A DNA stretch of 42,169 nt from an uncultured Verrucomicrobiae bacterium (GTDB lineage: Bacteria > Verrucomicrobiota > Verrucomicrobiia > Limisphaerales > UBA1096). Location: assembly GCA_937770485.1 (NCBI GenBank), contig CALJHX010000006.1, positions 1 to 42,169 of the forward strand. The letters are read 5' to 3'. The notes under the pieces are model-generated. The model was not told the DNA's origin and searched no databases. It was given only the letters and a program-made list of their open reading frames with translations. The position numbers and the translations under genes are program-made. Shown one piece after another: positions 1 to 9,700 of the stretch (the stretch's first letter is position 1; each line of letters opens with the position of its first letter).

Positions 1-330
1 ATGTCCACCGAGTCCACGTTCGCGTAAACGTAGCCGGAATTGTAGCCGATCGTACCGGCCGGCTGATCCGACGCCACGTGCAGGCCGATGCAGTAGTCCG
101 GCACCGGGAACCGAGTGAACAGCCCGTCCGCCAGCATCGCGCGCGCGCCTGCGCCGCGCTCCTCCGCCGGCTGGCCAATCATCACCAGAGTCCCGCTCCA
201 CTCATCGCGCAGCGCACCAAGCAGCCGCGCCGTGCCGACGAAGCTCGTCATATGCACGTCGTGCCCGCAGGCGTGCATGGTGTAAACGGTGTTGCCCAGG
301 TCGTCGTCCAACCGCGCAAGGCCAAAGCGG
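1..330 (-). pseudogene. M20-family amidohydrolase/peptidase, partial and probably 5'-truncated
   Basis: Read on the minus strand, this stretch encodes an M20 metallopeptidase core: the metal-binding HACGHD motif (about 260-280), a GNTVYTM lead-in, then a region with QPAEERGAGA, typical of N-acyl-amino-acid or hippurate-type amidohydrolases. The gene runs off the left edge of the window, so its C-terminal half is unseen. The 5' side is abnormal. Family members have about 90 residues before HACGHD, but here an in-frame TAG lies at 390-392, about 40 codons upstream, no convincing start exists, and the residues before LDDDLGNT do not resemble the family. I infer loss of the N-terminus where the sulfatase region begins. 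The product, if intact elsewhere, would hydrolyse N-acyl or amide bonds of amino-acid conjugates. Confidence 0.6.
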
Positions 331-392
331 CGCTGGACTATTTGCCGCTTGGCAGCAAGTCTTTCCGCAGAACCCGTGTTTGGGAATTTCTA

Positions 393-1808
393 ATGAAACA
401 CACTTTCATTTTAATCGTGTTCGCAGCAGTTGCATTGGCTAAGCCGTTGGCCGAGCGGCCGAACTTCATTCTCTGCATGGCCGACGATCAGGGCTGGGGT
501 GACACCGGCTACAACGGACATTCGATCCTAAAGACGCCGGTGATGGATGAGATGGCGCAAACCGGCCTGCGGTTCGATCGGTTCTACTCGGCGGCGGCCG
601 TCTGTTCGCCGACACGCGGCAGCGTGATGACCGGGCGCAACCCGAACCGCTTCGGCTGCTTCGCGTGGGGCCACACGCTGCGGCCGCAGGAGATCACCGT
701 CGCCGAGGCGCTCAAAAAAGCCGGCTACACCACGGCGCATTTTGGTAAGTGGCACATCGGCTCGATGCGGGCCGACGGCGCGGCCAGTCCAGGCAACAGC
801 GGGTTCGACGATTGGTTCTCGAGTCCTAATTTTTACGAGAACAGCCCGCTCTTCAGCCACAACGGGCAGGTGATCGAGACCGACGGCGAAAGCTCGCACG
901 TCACGACCGGCTTGGCGCTGGACTGGATCGGCAAGGCGGCGAAGAGAGACAAGCCTTTCCTCGCAGTGATATGGTTCGGCAACCCCCACAGCCCGCACGT
1001 CGCGGTCGATAAATACAAAAAAATGTACGCCGATCAGCCGGACGGCGCGGCGCATTTTTATGGCGAGATCACGGCGATGGACGCCGCGCTGGGCGAACTG
1101 CGAAAAGGCATCCGCAGACTCGGCGTCGCTGACAACACGGTGCTTTGGTATTGCAGCGACAACGGCGCAATCCCGAAAGGCTCAACCGGCGGTTTGCGCG
1201 CGCGAAAGGGCAGCCTGTACGAGGGCGGCATCCGCGTGCCGGCGATCATCGAGTGGCCGGCGCGGATCAAGTCGAACCGCATCACGAACATGAACGCCAA
1301 TACGTCGGACATTTACCCGACGCTGCTCGAGTTAGCCGGCGCGGCGTTGCCCAAAAATCAGCCGGTGCTCGACGGCACAAGCCTCGTGGCGCTGCTCGGG
1401 GGCAAAGCCAAGCGCCGTGAAAAGCCGATGGGATTCTGGACGTATCAAGCCAGAGGCCGCTCGAGAAAAAGCCGGGCGATGCTCGAGGTGCTGCGGCAAG
1501 AGCAACTCGCCGGCAACCAAAAACCGGCCGAGCCAGAGGGACAGATCGACAGGCAGTATCCGACCGACACTCTGCCCGGTCATGCCGCATGGATCGACGG
1601 CGATTACAAACTGCATCGCGCGCCAGTGAAGAAAAATAAGGTAGAGTTTGCCTACGAACTTTATCACTTGGGCGACGATCCGAAGGAACAGAAAAACCTG
1701 CTCGGCAGCACCAAGAAATTGGCCACACGCGTGGAACGAATGAAAGCCGGCTTGGCCGCTTGGCAGAAGTCGGTGGTGAATAGCCTCAACGGCGGCGACT
1801 ACCGCTGA
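393..1808 (+). CDS. Secreted formylglycine-dependent sulfatase (arylsulfatase family S1)
   Basis: A 471-aa protein with a signal peptide (residues 1-19, hydrophobic core FILIVFAAVALA). It hydrolyses sulfate esters, most likely on polysaccharides, outside the cytoplasm. Seen: the metal-binding DD pair at 31-32 in ADDQGWGD, the CSPTR formylglycine signature at 71-75 with Cys71 as the residue to be oxidised, GKWHIG at 118-123, and a DNG metal site at 256-258. The length is normal for small S1 sulfatases. I chose the ATG at 393 because it begins the signal peptide; the frame stays open upstream to about 78, but that part is antisense to the M20 fragment. Substrate cannot be told from sequence. 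Sulfatases of this kind are very abundant in Verrucomicrobiota and Planctomycetota. The maturation enzyme is not in the window. Confidence 0.92.
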   Translation: MKHTFILIVFAAVALAKPLAERPNFILCMADDQGWGDTGYNGHSILKTPVMDEMAQTGLRFDRFYSAAAVCSPTRGSVMTGRNPNRFGCFAWGHTLRPQEITVAEALKKAGYTTAHFGKWHIGSMRADGAASPGNSGFDDWFSSPNFYENSPLFSHNGQVIETDGESSHVTTGLALDWIGKAAKRDKPFLAVIWFGNPHSPHVAVDKYKKMYADQPDGAAHFYGEITAMDAALGELRKGIRRLGVADNTVLWYCSDNGAIPKGSTGGLRARKGSLYEGGIRVPAIIEWPARIKSNRITNMNANTSDIYPTLLELAGAALPKNQPVLDGTSLVALLGGKAKRREKPMGFWTYQARGRSRKSRAMLEVLRQEQLAGNQKPAEPEGQIDRQYPTDTLPGHAAWIDGDYKLHRAPVKKNKVEFAYELYHLGDDPKEQKNLLGSTKKLATRVERMKAGLAAWQKSVVNSLNGGDYR

Positions 1809-1869
1809 CCCAAAAATATCCGATAGTTTGACAGTGTATTGTACGACCTCACAGTTGACCTGCTTTCTA

Positions 1870-1912
1870 CCTCACCCCGGCTCTCTCCCACTGGGAGAGG
1901 GAGGGGAGCACA
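1870..1912. repeat. REP-like palindrome (CTCTCCCA / TGGGAGAG)
   Basis: An 8-bp perfect inverted repeat (1883-1890 and 1892-1899) sits in a CTCACCCCGG...GGGAGGGGA context downstream of the sulfatase. It matches the general form of the dispersed CCCTCTCCC...GGGAGAGGG extragenic palindromes found in many bacterial genomes. It may end sulfatase transcription, but no T-tract follows directly. The rest of 1809-2062 shows no gene. Confidence 0.5.
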
Positions 1913-2062
1913 CGCACCTCGCGATTTCGCTTTTTTTGGGGAAAGATGAGTTCCACCTTGCTCCTAAAATAGAGAACGGGGTAGAACCCATCCCTCCCCA
2001 AAGCACTGTCGCCGCTTCGCTCTGCCGACGCACTTCAAAAACGCCCTGCGCTTGGCCAAGCT

Positions 2063-2680
2063 GTGAGTCGTAACAAGTCATTGCCACCGGGCGAGTCGCT
2101 GATTCACCCGATCAATTCGGCCATCGAGCCGATCGACCTGGCCTCGCTGTTCACGGCGGAGCAACCGCTGGAACTGGAGCTTGGCTCCGGCGACGGATCT
2201 TTCACGCTCAAGTACGCACTGGCCCATCCCGGCCGGAACATCGTCGCGCTGGAGCGGCTGCTCGGGCGCATCACCAAGCTCGACCGTAAGGGACATCGCG
2301 CCGGGTTGAAGAATCTTCGGCTCCTCCGGGCCGAGGCGGCGTACGTACTCGAGCACCTGCTGCAGCCTGGGACGCTGGACGCGATCCACGTTTACTTCCC
2401 CGATCCGTGGCCGAAAAAGCGGCACCACAAAAACCGACTAATCAGCGAGCCGTTCCCACCCCTGTCCAAGCGACTGCTCAAGGCCGAAGGCGTCGTTTAT
2501 CTGCGGACCGACGACATCGACTATTTCGAGCAAATGCTGGAAATTTTCGATGGGGCGACGGGGTTCGAGCGCACGGAAACGCCCAGGCCGCTCAAGGCGC
2601 TCGTAACCGACTTCGAGCAGGAGTTCAACGCACAGGGCATCCCGACAAACCACGCCGCCTACCGAAAAAACGGCGGTTGA
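2063..2680 (+). CDS. trmB: tRNA (guanine-N7-)-methyltransferase TrmB
   Basis: A 205-aa class I SAM-dependent methyltransferase that makes m7G46 in the variable loop of tRNAs in the cytoplasm. Seen: the SAM motif ELGSGDGSF at about 39-47, the acidic ALE strand end at about 62-64, and the TrmB signature FPDPWPKKRHHKNRL at 112-126, which is diagnostic for the family. Length is normal. The start is the GTG at 2063; no other plausible start gives the full N-terminus. A TTGGCCAA palindrome (2052-2059) lies just upstream in the leader. It is the only gene on this strand between the sulfatase and the convergent envelope operon, so it is probably transcribed alone. Confidence 0.95.
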   Translation: MSRNKSLPPGESLIHPINSAIEPIDLASLFTAEQPLELELGSGDGSFTLKYALAHPGRNIVALERLLGRITKLDRKGHRAGLKNLRLLRAEAAYVLEHLLQPGTLDAIHVYFPDPWPKKRHHKNRLISEPFPPLSKRLLKAEGVVYLRTDDIDYFEQMLEIFDGATGFERTETPRPLKALVTDFEQEFNAQGIPTNHAAYRKNGG

Positions 2681-2823
2681 GTTAAACGCAGTTAGAGGAG
2701 TTCCAAGTTTTCAGTCAGTCGGCAATGAAGGTTTTCTCCAAACTTGAGACTTGAAACTTTTTTTCCAAAGCGGCGCACAGCGGGCGCACTCCAAGACGCT
2801 GGCACAGAAAGCCCGCTCACTGC

Positions 2824-4227
2824 TCACTTTTTCTCCGGCTGAAACTCGAGGCGCATGATGGAGCCGGGCTTGAAGGTGGCGCGGCCGAAGCTCGGACTTT
2901 GCGCCTCGACGCCGGCGGCAGCCCATCGGTTCAGCACGAAAGTAAGCCGGCTACCGTCGCTGAAGTGGGCGCGCACGCGGTGCTTGAGAGGCATGTCAGC
3001 GGCGGTCTTGCTTGTCGCCGGCTCGATCTGTTTCACGCGGTCGAGTGGCACGGGGAAACCGCCCTCGGGCGTGGTGATGTTGAGTTTGTCGTCCTCGATA
3101 CCGTTGATGCGGCCCTGCATGCGATCGTTGTTGATCAGCTTAACGAGGTCGTCCTTCGCGCCGATGGGATGGGTCGGCGGACCCTTGAACCGGCCGTCCC
3201 ATTCCTCGCCGCGCAGGTTGCTGATGCGCACGGCGCCACGGCCTTGGTGCACGATGCGGATGCCACTGCCCTCTCCAGTAAAGCCCTTGGGGTCGATCCA
3301 TTTGCGGATCAGTTTGCCGTCGATCGCCACGGCGATCAACCGCTGTGCCTTGTTGGCAAAAAACTCGAGGCGCGCCTTGGTTTTATTCCGGAAGCTAGGG
3401 ACGGTCGCCTGGCCGAGGTAGGTGAGCGGCGTGTGTTTTTTGACCGGCAAAAGGTTCACCGAGTAACTGTTGACTTGGATACTGTAAAAGCCGCCGAAGG
3501 CCGGCTCGTTCTCCTTGGTGGACAGGCTGATTGGTTGCAGCGTGTCGGTGTACAGCGCGAATGCCAGGTGCATCGCGCCACTCCACTCCAGATCGAACGA
3601 GATGTGCGAACTGTCCGGCAGGCCAAGGTCGCGGGCGATGGAGGCGGCCGCCTTGGCGTGGAATCCGCCGTTGTGATAACGCCAGTTGCCGGACTCCCCG
3701 ATGGTCTCGTTGCTAATTTTTCCGTGCGTCCAGCCGTCGTCACTTTCCGGCCCCTGAAAGATCGTCTTCAGCCCCTTGGGCAGCGGAGCGATCTTGCGGA
3801 CGGTGCTGCGCAGCAATTGCATCTGCCCAGCGTGCCAGGTGTCGAACAGGAAATGTTGCGCCGTGGCACCGGCGAGGTTGCCGCGAAAGTGGTCGCCGTT
3901 GACGAGTTCCACCTCGCAGAGGTTTCCGGCGGCGAGTCGACCAACGGCGGTGCCGTCCAGCGTGATCCCGGTGAGTTGGCCTGTGTTGAAGTGCAGCGGA
4001 GTCGTCGCGTCGGCGTGGCGCCACGTCACGCCGACGGCCGTGTCGTATGCAGCGAGAGCGCCGCGCAGCCAGTCGCCGTTCTTGAAATGGATGGTGGATT
4101 TGCTGTCGCTGGCCGGGCCGACTTGGCCAAGGGCAGTTGTTGCGGCCAGGATGAAAACCGCGAATGGACACCAAGTGACGCGAATGGACGGCTTGAACTG
4201 AAGACTTTTTAAGACACGAGTGAACAC
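2824..4227 (-). CDS. Secreted LamG/DUF1080-like protein with flanking small barrel-like repeats (paralog 1)
   Basis: About 467 aa, no enzyme recognised. After a hydrophobic export signal (VTWCPFAVFILAATTALGQ) come two repeats of the form 'F.NGD.LRG.L..' (for example FKNGDWLRGALAAYD, VELVNGDHFRGNLAGA), which look like small SH3/Sm-type barrels. A central concanavalin-like beta domain follows (WRYHNGGFHAK ... IDGKLIRKWIDPKGF ... VRISNLRGEEWDG), then a third GD-type repeat (INNDRMQGRINGIED) and a C-terminal HFSDGSRLTF segment. The next gene upstream has the same layout and many shared motifs, so they are paralogs. The frame extends to 4425, but that extension runs through a dispersed repeat. I place the start near the GTG at 4227; no ATG exists close to the signal peptide. 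Probably an envelope-associated binding protein. Confidence 0.7.
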   Translation of the reverse strand: MFTRVLKSLQFKPSIRVTWCPFAVFILAATTALGQVGPASDSKSTIHFKNGDWLRGALAAYDTAVGVTWRHADATTPLHFNTGQLTGITLDGTAVGRLAAGNLCEVELVNGDHFRGNLAGATAQHFLFDTWHAGQMQLLRSTVRKIAPLPKGLKTIFQGPESDDGWTHGKISNETIGESGNWRYHNGGFHAKAAASIARDLGLPDSSHISFDLEWSGAMHLAFALYTDTLQPISLSTKENEPAFGGFYSIQVNSYSVNLLPVKKHTPLTYLGQATVPSFRNKTKARLEFFANKAQRLIAVAIDGKLIRKWIDPKGFTGEGSGIRIVHQGRGAVRISNLRGEEWDGRFKGPPTHPIGAKDDLVKLINNDRMQGRINGIEDDKLNITTPEGGFPVPLDRVKQIEPATSKTAADMPLKHRVRAHFSDGSRLTFVLNRWAAAGVEAQSPSFGRATFKPGSIMRLEFQPEKK

Positions 4228-4311
4228 GGATTCTAAACAACTTGAAACTGATAAAAAAAGCGGCGCAGATAACCGCACTCCACGATACTGCCTCGAAGCT
4301 TTACGCCCTTT

Positions 4312-4390
4312 TCCCTCTGCAGCCCTCTGCGTCTCTGCGTCCTCTGCGTTTAAAAACAAACTCGTGAAAACCCGTGAAAACCCACGACGC
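4312..4390. repeat. Dispersed CTCTGCGT-type repeat between the two paralogs
   Basis: The 190-bp gap 4228-4417 contains the tandem-like run CTCTGCGT, CTCTGCGT, CTCTGCGT (about 4325-4349), followed by GTGAAAACCCGTGAAAACCC. On the minus strand it gives a spurious peptide rich in AEDAETQ. Repeats of this look recur in many environmental genomes and commonly create false ORF extensions. Here it explains the false 5' extension of the downstream paralog. Confidence 0.5.
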
Positions 4391-4417
4391 GACCACGAAA
4401 ATGAATGTCTTATTTCG

Positions 4418-5815
4418 TCAATCATCCCAGGGCCAGAGTTGGTCGGCGCCGCCGGCGTTGGTGTCGCTGGTTTTTTGTGAGGTGCCGAGGTTGAACTGCA
4501 GCCGCCGGATGTACTGCGAGTCGAATGTCACCGGGCCGAAGTTTCGGCTGCGGCCAGTGAGGGTGCTGCCCTCCCATTGCTGTAGGTCAAACGACACGGC
4601 CGCGCCGCCGGCGAAGTGCGCCCGCACTTCCCACGGCCTCTTGGCTTCCGGCTTCGCTTCCGGCTTGGTGAGCGCCACGCGGGTGATCCGATCGAGCGGA
4701 ATTGTGAGGTCCGCGCCGAGCGAGTTGATCACGACCGTCCTGTCATTCATGGACTTGAGCTTGCCAGGCACCTCGTCGCGGTTCTTGAGAAAAACCATGT
4801 CCTCCGAGCTGTCGTTCAAGGCGAGCTGGACTGGGTCGGAATGGCCGTCCCATGCCGACACGCGCAGATTGCTCACCCTCACGATCGGGCCGTTGAGCTG
4901 CGAGAAAAACGCCATGCCGGAGCCGGTGGCGGCGAAGCCGTTTGCGTCGCGCCATTTTCGGACGAGCTTGCGGTCGATGTAAAGTTCCATCTCGGCCTTG
5001 GGCTTGTTGACGCGGATCTCGACCTGCACGCGGTTCTTCGACTGCATCTCGGGGATCTGCCCCTGGCCAAGGTTGCGCACACCGGCGCCGTTCTGCACGC
5101 GCTGCAAACTGACGTAGCCTCGGCTGATGTAAAACATGTACGAATTGCTGCGGTAATCAAACCGGTCAAGCGCCGAGGTATACACTGGCACGATCAGGCT
5201 GAAAGTACCGTTCCACTGGAGGTCGAACTCGATGCGGGACGAGCCCTTGAGTCCGAAGTCGCGGCCCAGCACACCGACGCCCTCAGAGATGAAAACGCCG
5301 TCGCGGTACTTCCATGCCTTTGGGTCGCGGCCCAGCTTCCATCCAGCGATGGTGGTCGGCCCCTCGAATAGAATCCGGAAGCCCGGCGAGAGAAAAGCCA
5401 GCGACTGCAGCACCCCGCGCGGCGCGGACAACTGCTCGTTGAACCAAGTGGAGAACTGGACGCGCTGCTCGTCCAGCGCAATCAGGTTGCCGAGCACCTC
5501 GTCGCCGTTGTGAAAGCGGATGTGCACGGTCGGCTCGGACGGGCGCTTCACAGGACGCGCGCCCTCGAAGCGGATCCAAGCCAGGTTGTCCGGCCGAAAA
5601 TCGACCGGCTTGGCCAAGTCGGGCCGCTCCCAGCGTACTCCGTCGCCGAGGCTGACCTGCTGCAGTTCGCCGTGAAGCATCGAGCCGTCGAGGAAACGCA
5701 CGAGGTCGTCCTTGCCTGCCGCCTGGCCAAAGGCCTGGCCAAGGCCAAGCGTGATCGCCGCCACCCAAAGCGGGTAGCGGAACCATCGCCTTGGCTGGGA
5801 TGGATTACCGCTCAT
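4418..5815 (-). CDS. Secreted LamG/DUF1080-like protein with flanking small barrel-like repeats (paralog 2)
   Basis: A 465-aa paralog of the following gene. It has an N-terminal signal peptide (YPLWVAAITLGLGQAFGQA), GD repeats (VRFLDGSMLHGELQQVS; IRFHNGDEVLGNLIALD), a central LamG-like domain (WKYRDGVFISEGVGVLGRDFG ... IDRKLVRKWRDANGF ... VRVSNLRVSAWDG), a further repeat (LKNRDEVPGKLKSMND) and a HFAGGAAVSFDL tail. The ATG at 5815 overlaps the stop of the upstream gene by 11 bp, indicating translational coupling; the longer frame to 6076 is only antisense overlap. No catalytic motif is visible. The shared architecture suggests that the pair forms or decorates a surface structure with the operon's squalene-cyclase-like and DUF4175-like products, but that is inference. 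Confidence 0.78.
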   Translation of the reverse strand: MSGNPSQPRRWFRYPLWVAAITLGLGQAFGQAAGKDDLVRFLDGSMLHGELQQVSLGDGVRWERPDLAKPVDFRPDNLAWIRFEGARPVKRPSEPTVHIRFHNGDEVLGNLIALDEQRVQFSTWFNEQLSAPRGVLQSLAFLSPGFRILFEGPTTIAGWKLGRDPKAWKYRDGVFISEGVGVLGRDFGLKGSSRIEFDLQWNGTFSLIVPVYTSALDRFDYRSNSYMFYISRGYVSLQRVQNGAGVRNLGQGQIPEMQSKNRVQVEIRVNKPKAEMELYIDRKLVRKWRDANGFAATGSGMAFFSQLNGPIVRVSNLRVSAWDGHSDPVQLALNDSSEDMVFLKNRDEVPGKLKSMNDRTVVINSLGADLTIPLDRITRVALTKPEAKPEAKRPWEVRAHFAGGAAVSFDLQQWEGSTLTGRSRNFGPVTFDSQYIRRLQFNLGTSQKTSDTNAGGADQLWPWDD

Positions 5816-6797
5816 AGATCGGCAAGAAACGGTAGTTGAGTGCAAGCGAAAGCAGCGAGGCGGAGGTGGCAAACGTGGTACCGAACTGGCCACTCCAGCT
5901 TCCGTCCTCGTTCTGGTTTTGCTTGAGCGTGGTGATGTTTTTGCGGTTCCACTTGGCCCACTCCACCGGCGAGGCATGGAAGAAGGCCTGCGCGCCGTAA
6001 TACAAATAATAGTTCCGGTAGCTCGCCGTCTCCGGGGCCTTGCGGAGGTAGCCGAATGATTTCCGGAAAGTCGCACTGTCCTTCTCCTTGGCCAGGGCGA
6101 ACACCAGCGTGCCGATGGCCGAACGGGCGGCGTTAGGGCCTCGGTTGGACGTGTAGCCGAAACCGCCCTCGGGCGTCTGGCACGTCTTGAAATATTTCAG
6201 GCCAGTCTGGATGACCGACTCCGGCACAGCCAGGCCGGCGTTGCGCGCAGCGAATAACGCCACCATCTGCGCGCCGCTCACGGTGGTGTCGGCGTCGGTA
6301 CTATCCGGCGAGTAGCGCCAGCCTCCACGCGGATTTTTTTTCTGTGCGTTGATGATCAGGGCGATGGCTTTCTCGAGCGCCGGGCCAAGCCGGTCGTCCT
6401 CCACCGCGCCGTACGCCTCGGCCAAAGCCAGCGTTGCAAAGCCGTGGTTATACATCGTGGTGCCGATGTAGCCGGTGGTCTTGTTTTGACGGCTGACGAT
6501 AAAGTTGAGTCCACGCTTGATCGGGACACTGTACGGGCCGTGAACCGGGTCGTCCCCGTGCGCGAGCATCGCCACCACCGCCAGCCCGACCACCGCCGGC
6601 GACGTGCCGTACGGCTTGTCCTTGAAATTGCCGCCGGCGATCTGCGACTGCACGATGAACTGCAAGCCCTTCAAGTACATACGCTCGATCTCTTTCGGCA
6701 ACAGATCGCTCGACTCCTCAAACAATTTTTGCGCCTGGGCTGGAATGGCCAGGGCCAGGCACACCGCGATGAGAAGCGAAAGCCACGTCCGCCTCAT
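5805..6797 (-). CDS. Secreted prenyltransferase/squalene-oxidase-repeat protein
   Basis: A 330-aa exported protein (signal peptide LLIAVCLALAIPAQAQ) built from alpha/alpha-toroid repeats of the prenyltransferase/squalene-cyclase superfamily. GGWRYSPDSTDADTTVSGAQ and GGFGYTSNRGPNAARSAIG are two clear repeats, and NEDGSWSGQFGTTFATS is a third near the C-terminus. It lacks the catalytic DXDD of squalene cyclases and is exported, so cyclase activity is unlikely. Such proteins are common, unassigned neighbours of large envelope proteins in the PVC group. The start ATG overlaps the stop of the upstream giant gene by 4 bp, and its own stop overlaps the next gene by 11 bp, so 9919 to at least 4418 is one tightly coupled operon. 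Confidence 0.85.
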   Translation of the reverse strand: MRRTWLSLLIAVCLALAIPAQAQKLFEESSDLLPKEIERMYLKGLQFIVQSQIAGGNFKDKPYGTSPAVVGLAVVAMLAHGDDPVHGPYSVPIKRGLNFIVSRQNKTTGYIGTTMYNHGFATLALAEAYGAVEDDRLGPALEKAIALIINAQKKNPRGGWRYSPDSTDADTTVSGAQMVALFAARNAGLAVPESVIQTGLKYFKTCQTPEGGFGYTSNRGPNAARSAIGTLVFALAKEKDSATFRKSFGYLRKAPETASYRNYYLYYGAQAFFHASPVEWAKWNRKNITTLKQNQNEDGSWSGQFGTTFATSASLLSLALNYRFLPIYER

Positions 6798-9700
6798 CGC
6801 TTCCCGTCCCCCTCCATCACCTCCACTGCCTTGAAATAATCCTGTAATACCTCGCGAAACTCCTCCGGCAACCGTGCCGCCGCACCACTGCCCCGGCTAA
6901 TGGCACGTTCGCTGTCCTCGCGGCCGACGGCGTCGCCGCTCAATGCGGAGGCTGATTGACTAGTCGTGCCCCCTGCCTGGCTGCCGCCGCCGCTTTGGCT
7001 CTGCTTCATGCCCTGGCCCATTTGCTGTTTCATCGCCATCATCGCCATCATGAACGCCATTTCCTGCTGGGCCTGCGATTGGCCCTGCTCGCCACTGTCG
7101 CGCTTGACCTCCTCGTTAATGAGGTTGATGACGTCGGACATGGCCCGGATGGTGCCGGTCTGCGCCTCGGTGGTGGTCGAGTCGGTCTGCGGCTTGTCGA
7201 GAAGGTTGTCGGTGATCTCCATCGAGTCGAATGCCTCCTGCAACGGGTCAAGCATCGCCGGCTCGACGGTCTCGAACTGCATCCGGTTCAGCTCGAGCAT
7301 CGAGTCGGCGTGCATTTGCACCACCCGCTCGACGCCCTTCGCGTAAATCCCGGCCTCACCCTTCTGCTGCTCGAGCAGGGAAGTTTGCTGGCGGTGCAGC
7401 AGCTCGCTTTCACGCAGGCGCAGCATGGAGAAAAGCAGTTTCATCAGCTCGTTCACCTTTTTCTCGCCGCCCTCGCCGCCGCCCTCGCCGCCGCCGTCTG
7501 ATTCCTTTTTGGGTGGCTCAAGTTTCTTGGCCCACTCCTCGAAATTGCCGGACCAGTCGCCGAGGTTGCGGATAGCCAACATGGAGATGTTGGAAGAAAT
7601 CTGCTGCTCGATCTCCGCAAGCGACTCGCCGGTTTTCTCCGTCTCCATCTCGCGAGTGACCTCACCGTACTGCCCCTTGCCGGTGCGCTCGTAAAAGCGG
7701 CTAATCTCGCCCTGCAACTCGACCGCCTTGGCCTGCGTGCGGCCCTGCGACTTGGTGAAGCGGCCGTTGGCGCGGGTGTGGCGCTCCGGCAGATCGTCCG
7801 GCGTCAGGCCGATGGTTTCCTGGATGATGTCCTTGATTTTTTTGCGCAGTGCCATTTCCTCTTTACTGATTTTGCGCAGCCGCTGGGACAGCGTAAGGGC
7901 TTGAAGGTTGTCGAGGTCCTTGTTCACCTTGTCCTGCAAATCGGCCAGCTCGTCGAGCGCCTCCTCTTCCTCCTCGAGCGCGTCGGCGAGCTTCTCTTTT
8001 TTCTCCTGCGGCTCGCCGCCCTCCTGCGCCTCGCCGAGCTTGGACTGGGCCTGCTTCATCTGCTGGTCGGCCAGCTCGTTCATCTTCTGCATGTTCTGCG
8101 CCCAGTCGCGCAGCGTCTGCTCGTCGAAAGCCGGATTGCGCATGGCCTCCATCAACGCCTTTGCTCCCTCCTTCGCGAGGTCTTTCAAGTCCTGCGCGTT
8201 TTCCCTCTGATCCTCGGCGGTTTTCTCGATCTTCTCGTTGGTCTTGCGCTTGGCCAAGGTGTCGTCGTCGGCCTTGGCCAACTCACGCGTGTCCTCGGCG
8301 ATGTCTTCCTCGGCGCGCGAAACCTCCTCGAGGTTCTCCAGGATTTCCTCCAGTTTTTGTCTAACCATCTCGGCGTGATCCTCAATGCCGAGGATGTGCA
8401 GCCGATACAGCATCGTGCGGCTTGGCTTACGACCGGGCAGATGGTCGGTCGCCCAGGCGGCAAGCTCAACGGTCGTGTCCCTGCCGATGCCAAGCACCGC
8501 TGGGCTGAAATGAAAAGCGGCCTCAAACTCGGTCTCCTGCGGGCCGTTGGCCAAGACCGTGAGTGCAGAGGCGATTTGTGGCGACTGCTCCTCCGCCTGG
8601 CCAAGCGCACGCCACTCGATGCCGGCTTCCTTCACGCCGAAGTCGTCGCGGACGGTGGCGTTGAGCTCGAGCACCTCGGTCTCGAGGATGGCCAGGTCGC
8701 GGCCCAGCGTGCCAAGGTCGGGACGCGGCGCAATGTCGTCGATAGCCTCAACGTTCAACTGCCACGCGGCTGCCCCGCGGAGGTCGTGTTTGTCGCGCCA
8801 AGTGAAGGCAAAATGCGACGTGCCGCCCACCTCATGCGCCGGACTAGAAAAATTATTATTTCGAAAGCTCATCGGCTTGGCCACCCCGTCAATCGTCACC
8901 TGCGCCTGGTTGAGCTCGCGAGAGACACGGCCCTGGAACGACACCGTGCTACCGCGCAGCACCGGCAGGAAAGCCGCCTGCACCGTCTCGTTTTGCACCG
9001 GGTGCTGCAAGTACTCGGGCAGCTCGATGCGGGCGTCCAGTACGCGCATCGCCGGGCGTTGCACCTGGCGTATCTCGACCGCGTGCCGGGCGTCGCCGAC
9101 CTTCACCGTGAGGGCGCCATCCTCGACCTTACCGGAGACGGTGAAATTCACGTTGGTGCCGGCGATGTCGGCTCGTATCGGCTTGCTGTCGTTGAACCGT
9201 GCCGAGGCGGCGCCAGGTTTCCAAATATCCGGATTGCGGTACTCAACCGCGCCGTTGACGTCGAACGATTCGCCCTTGGCCACGACCATCTCGACGGGAA
9301 ACCCGGTGAGCCGAACGAGCGTGTGCCTCGAAATGTCGGCTGCCGGCAGACCCCAGCGCTGAAGCGTGTTCCAGCCAGCCTGTGGGATAATCACCCAGGC
9401 GACGACCGCCACCGTAACAAGAACCGCCGCGATGATGGCCCTCTGCCGCGCTGGCCGCGGGCTGACCGTTTGCTTGAAATCGAGCTTCAGCGCCTCACCG
9501 GCGACTTGGCTAATCGCCGCCTCGTAAAGCGCGGGGGAAAAAATGGCCGGGCGTTTTTCCTCGTCGGCCAACTCGACGATGCCGAGCAACCGGTCGCCGA
9601 GGCGCCGGTACCGCCGCTGCACCAGCTTGGCCAAGGCGCGCGTATCTCGTTTGTGGAACACCCATCGCGAGAGCCACCAAACCACCGAGGCGACCGCGAC

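Noticed and set aside
78..392. N-terminal extension of the sulfatase
   Set aside because: It is Arg-rich antisense of the M20 fragment; the signal peptide begins at 393.
2899..4212. A 437-residue open frame on the plus strand
   Set aside because: It is antisense to the LamG-like gene, which has a signal peptide and a clear paralog; the plus-strand translation has no recognisable motif.
4228..4425. N-terminal extension of LamG-like paralog 1
   Set aside because: It translates a dispersed CTCTGCGT repeat and would bury the signal peptide about 65 residues in.
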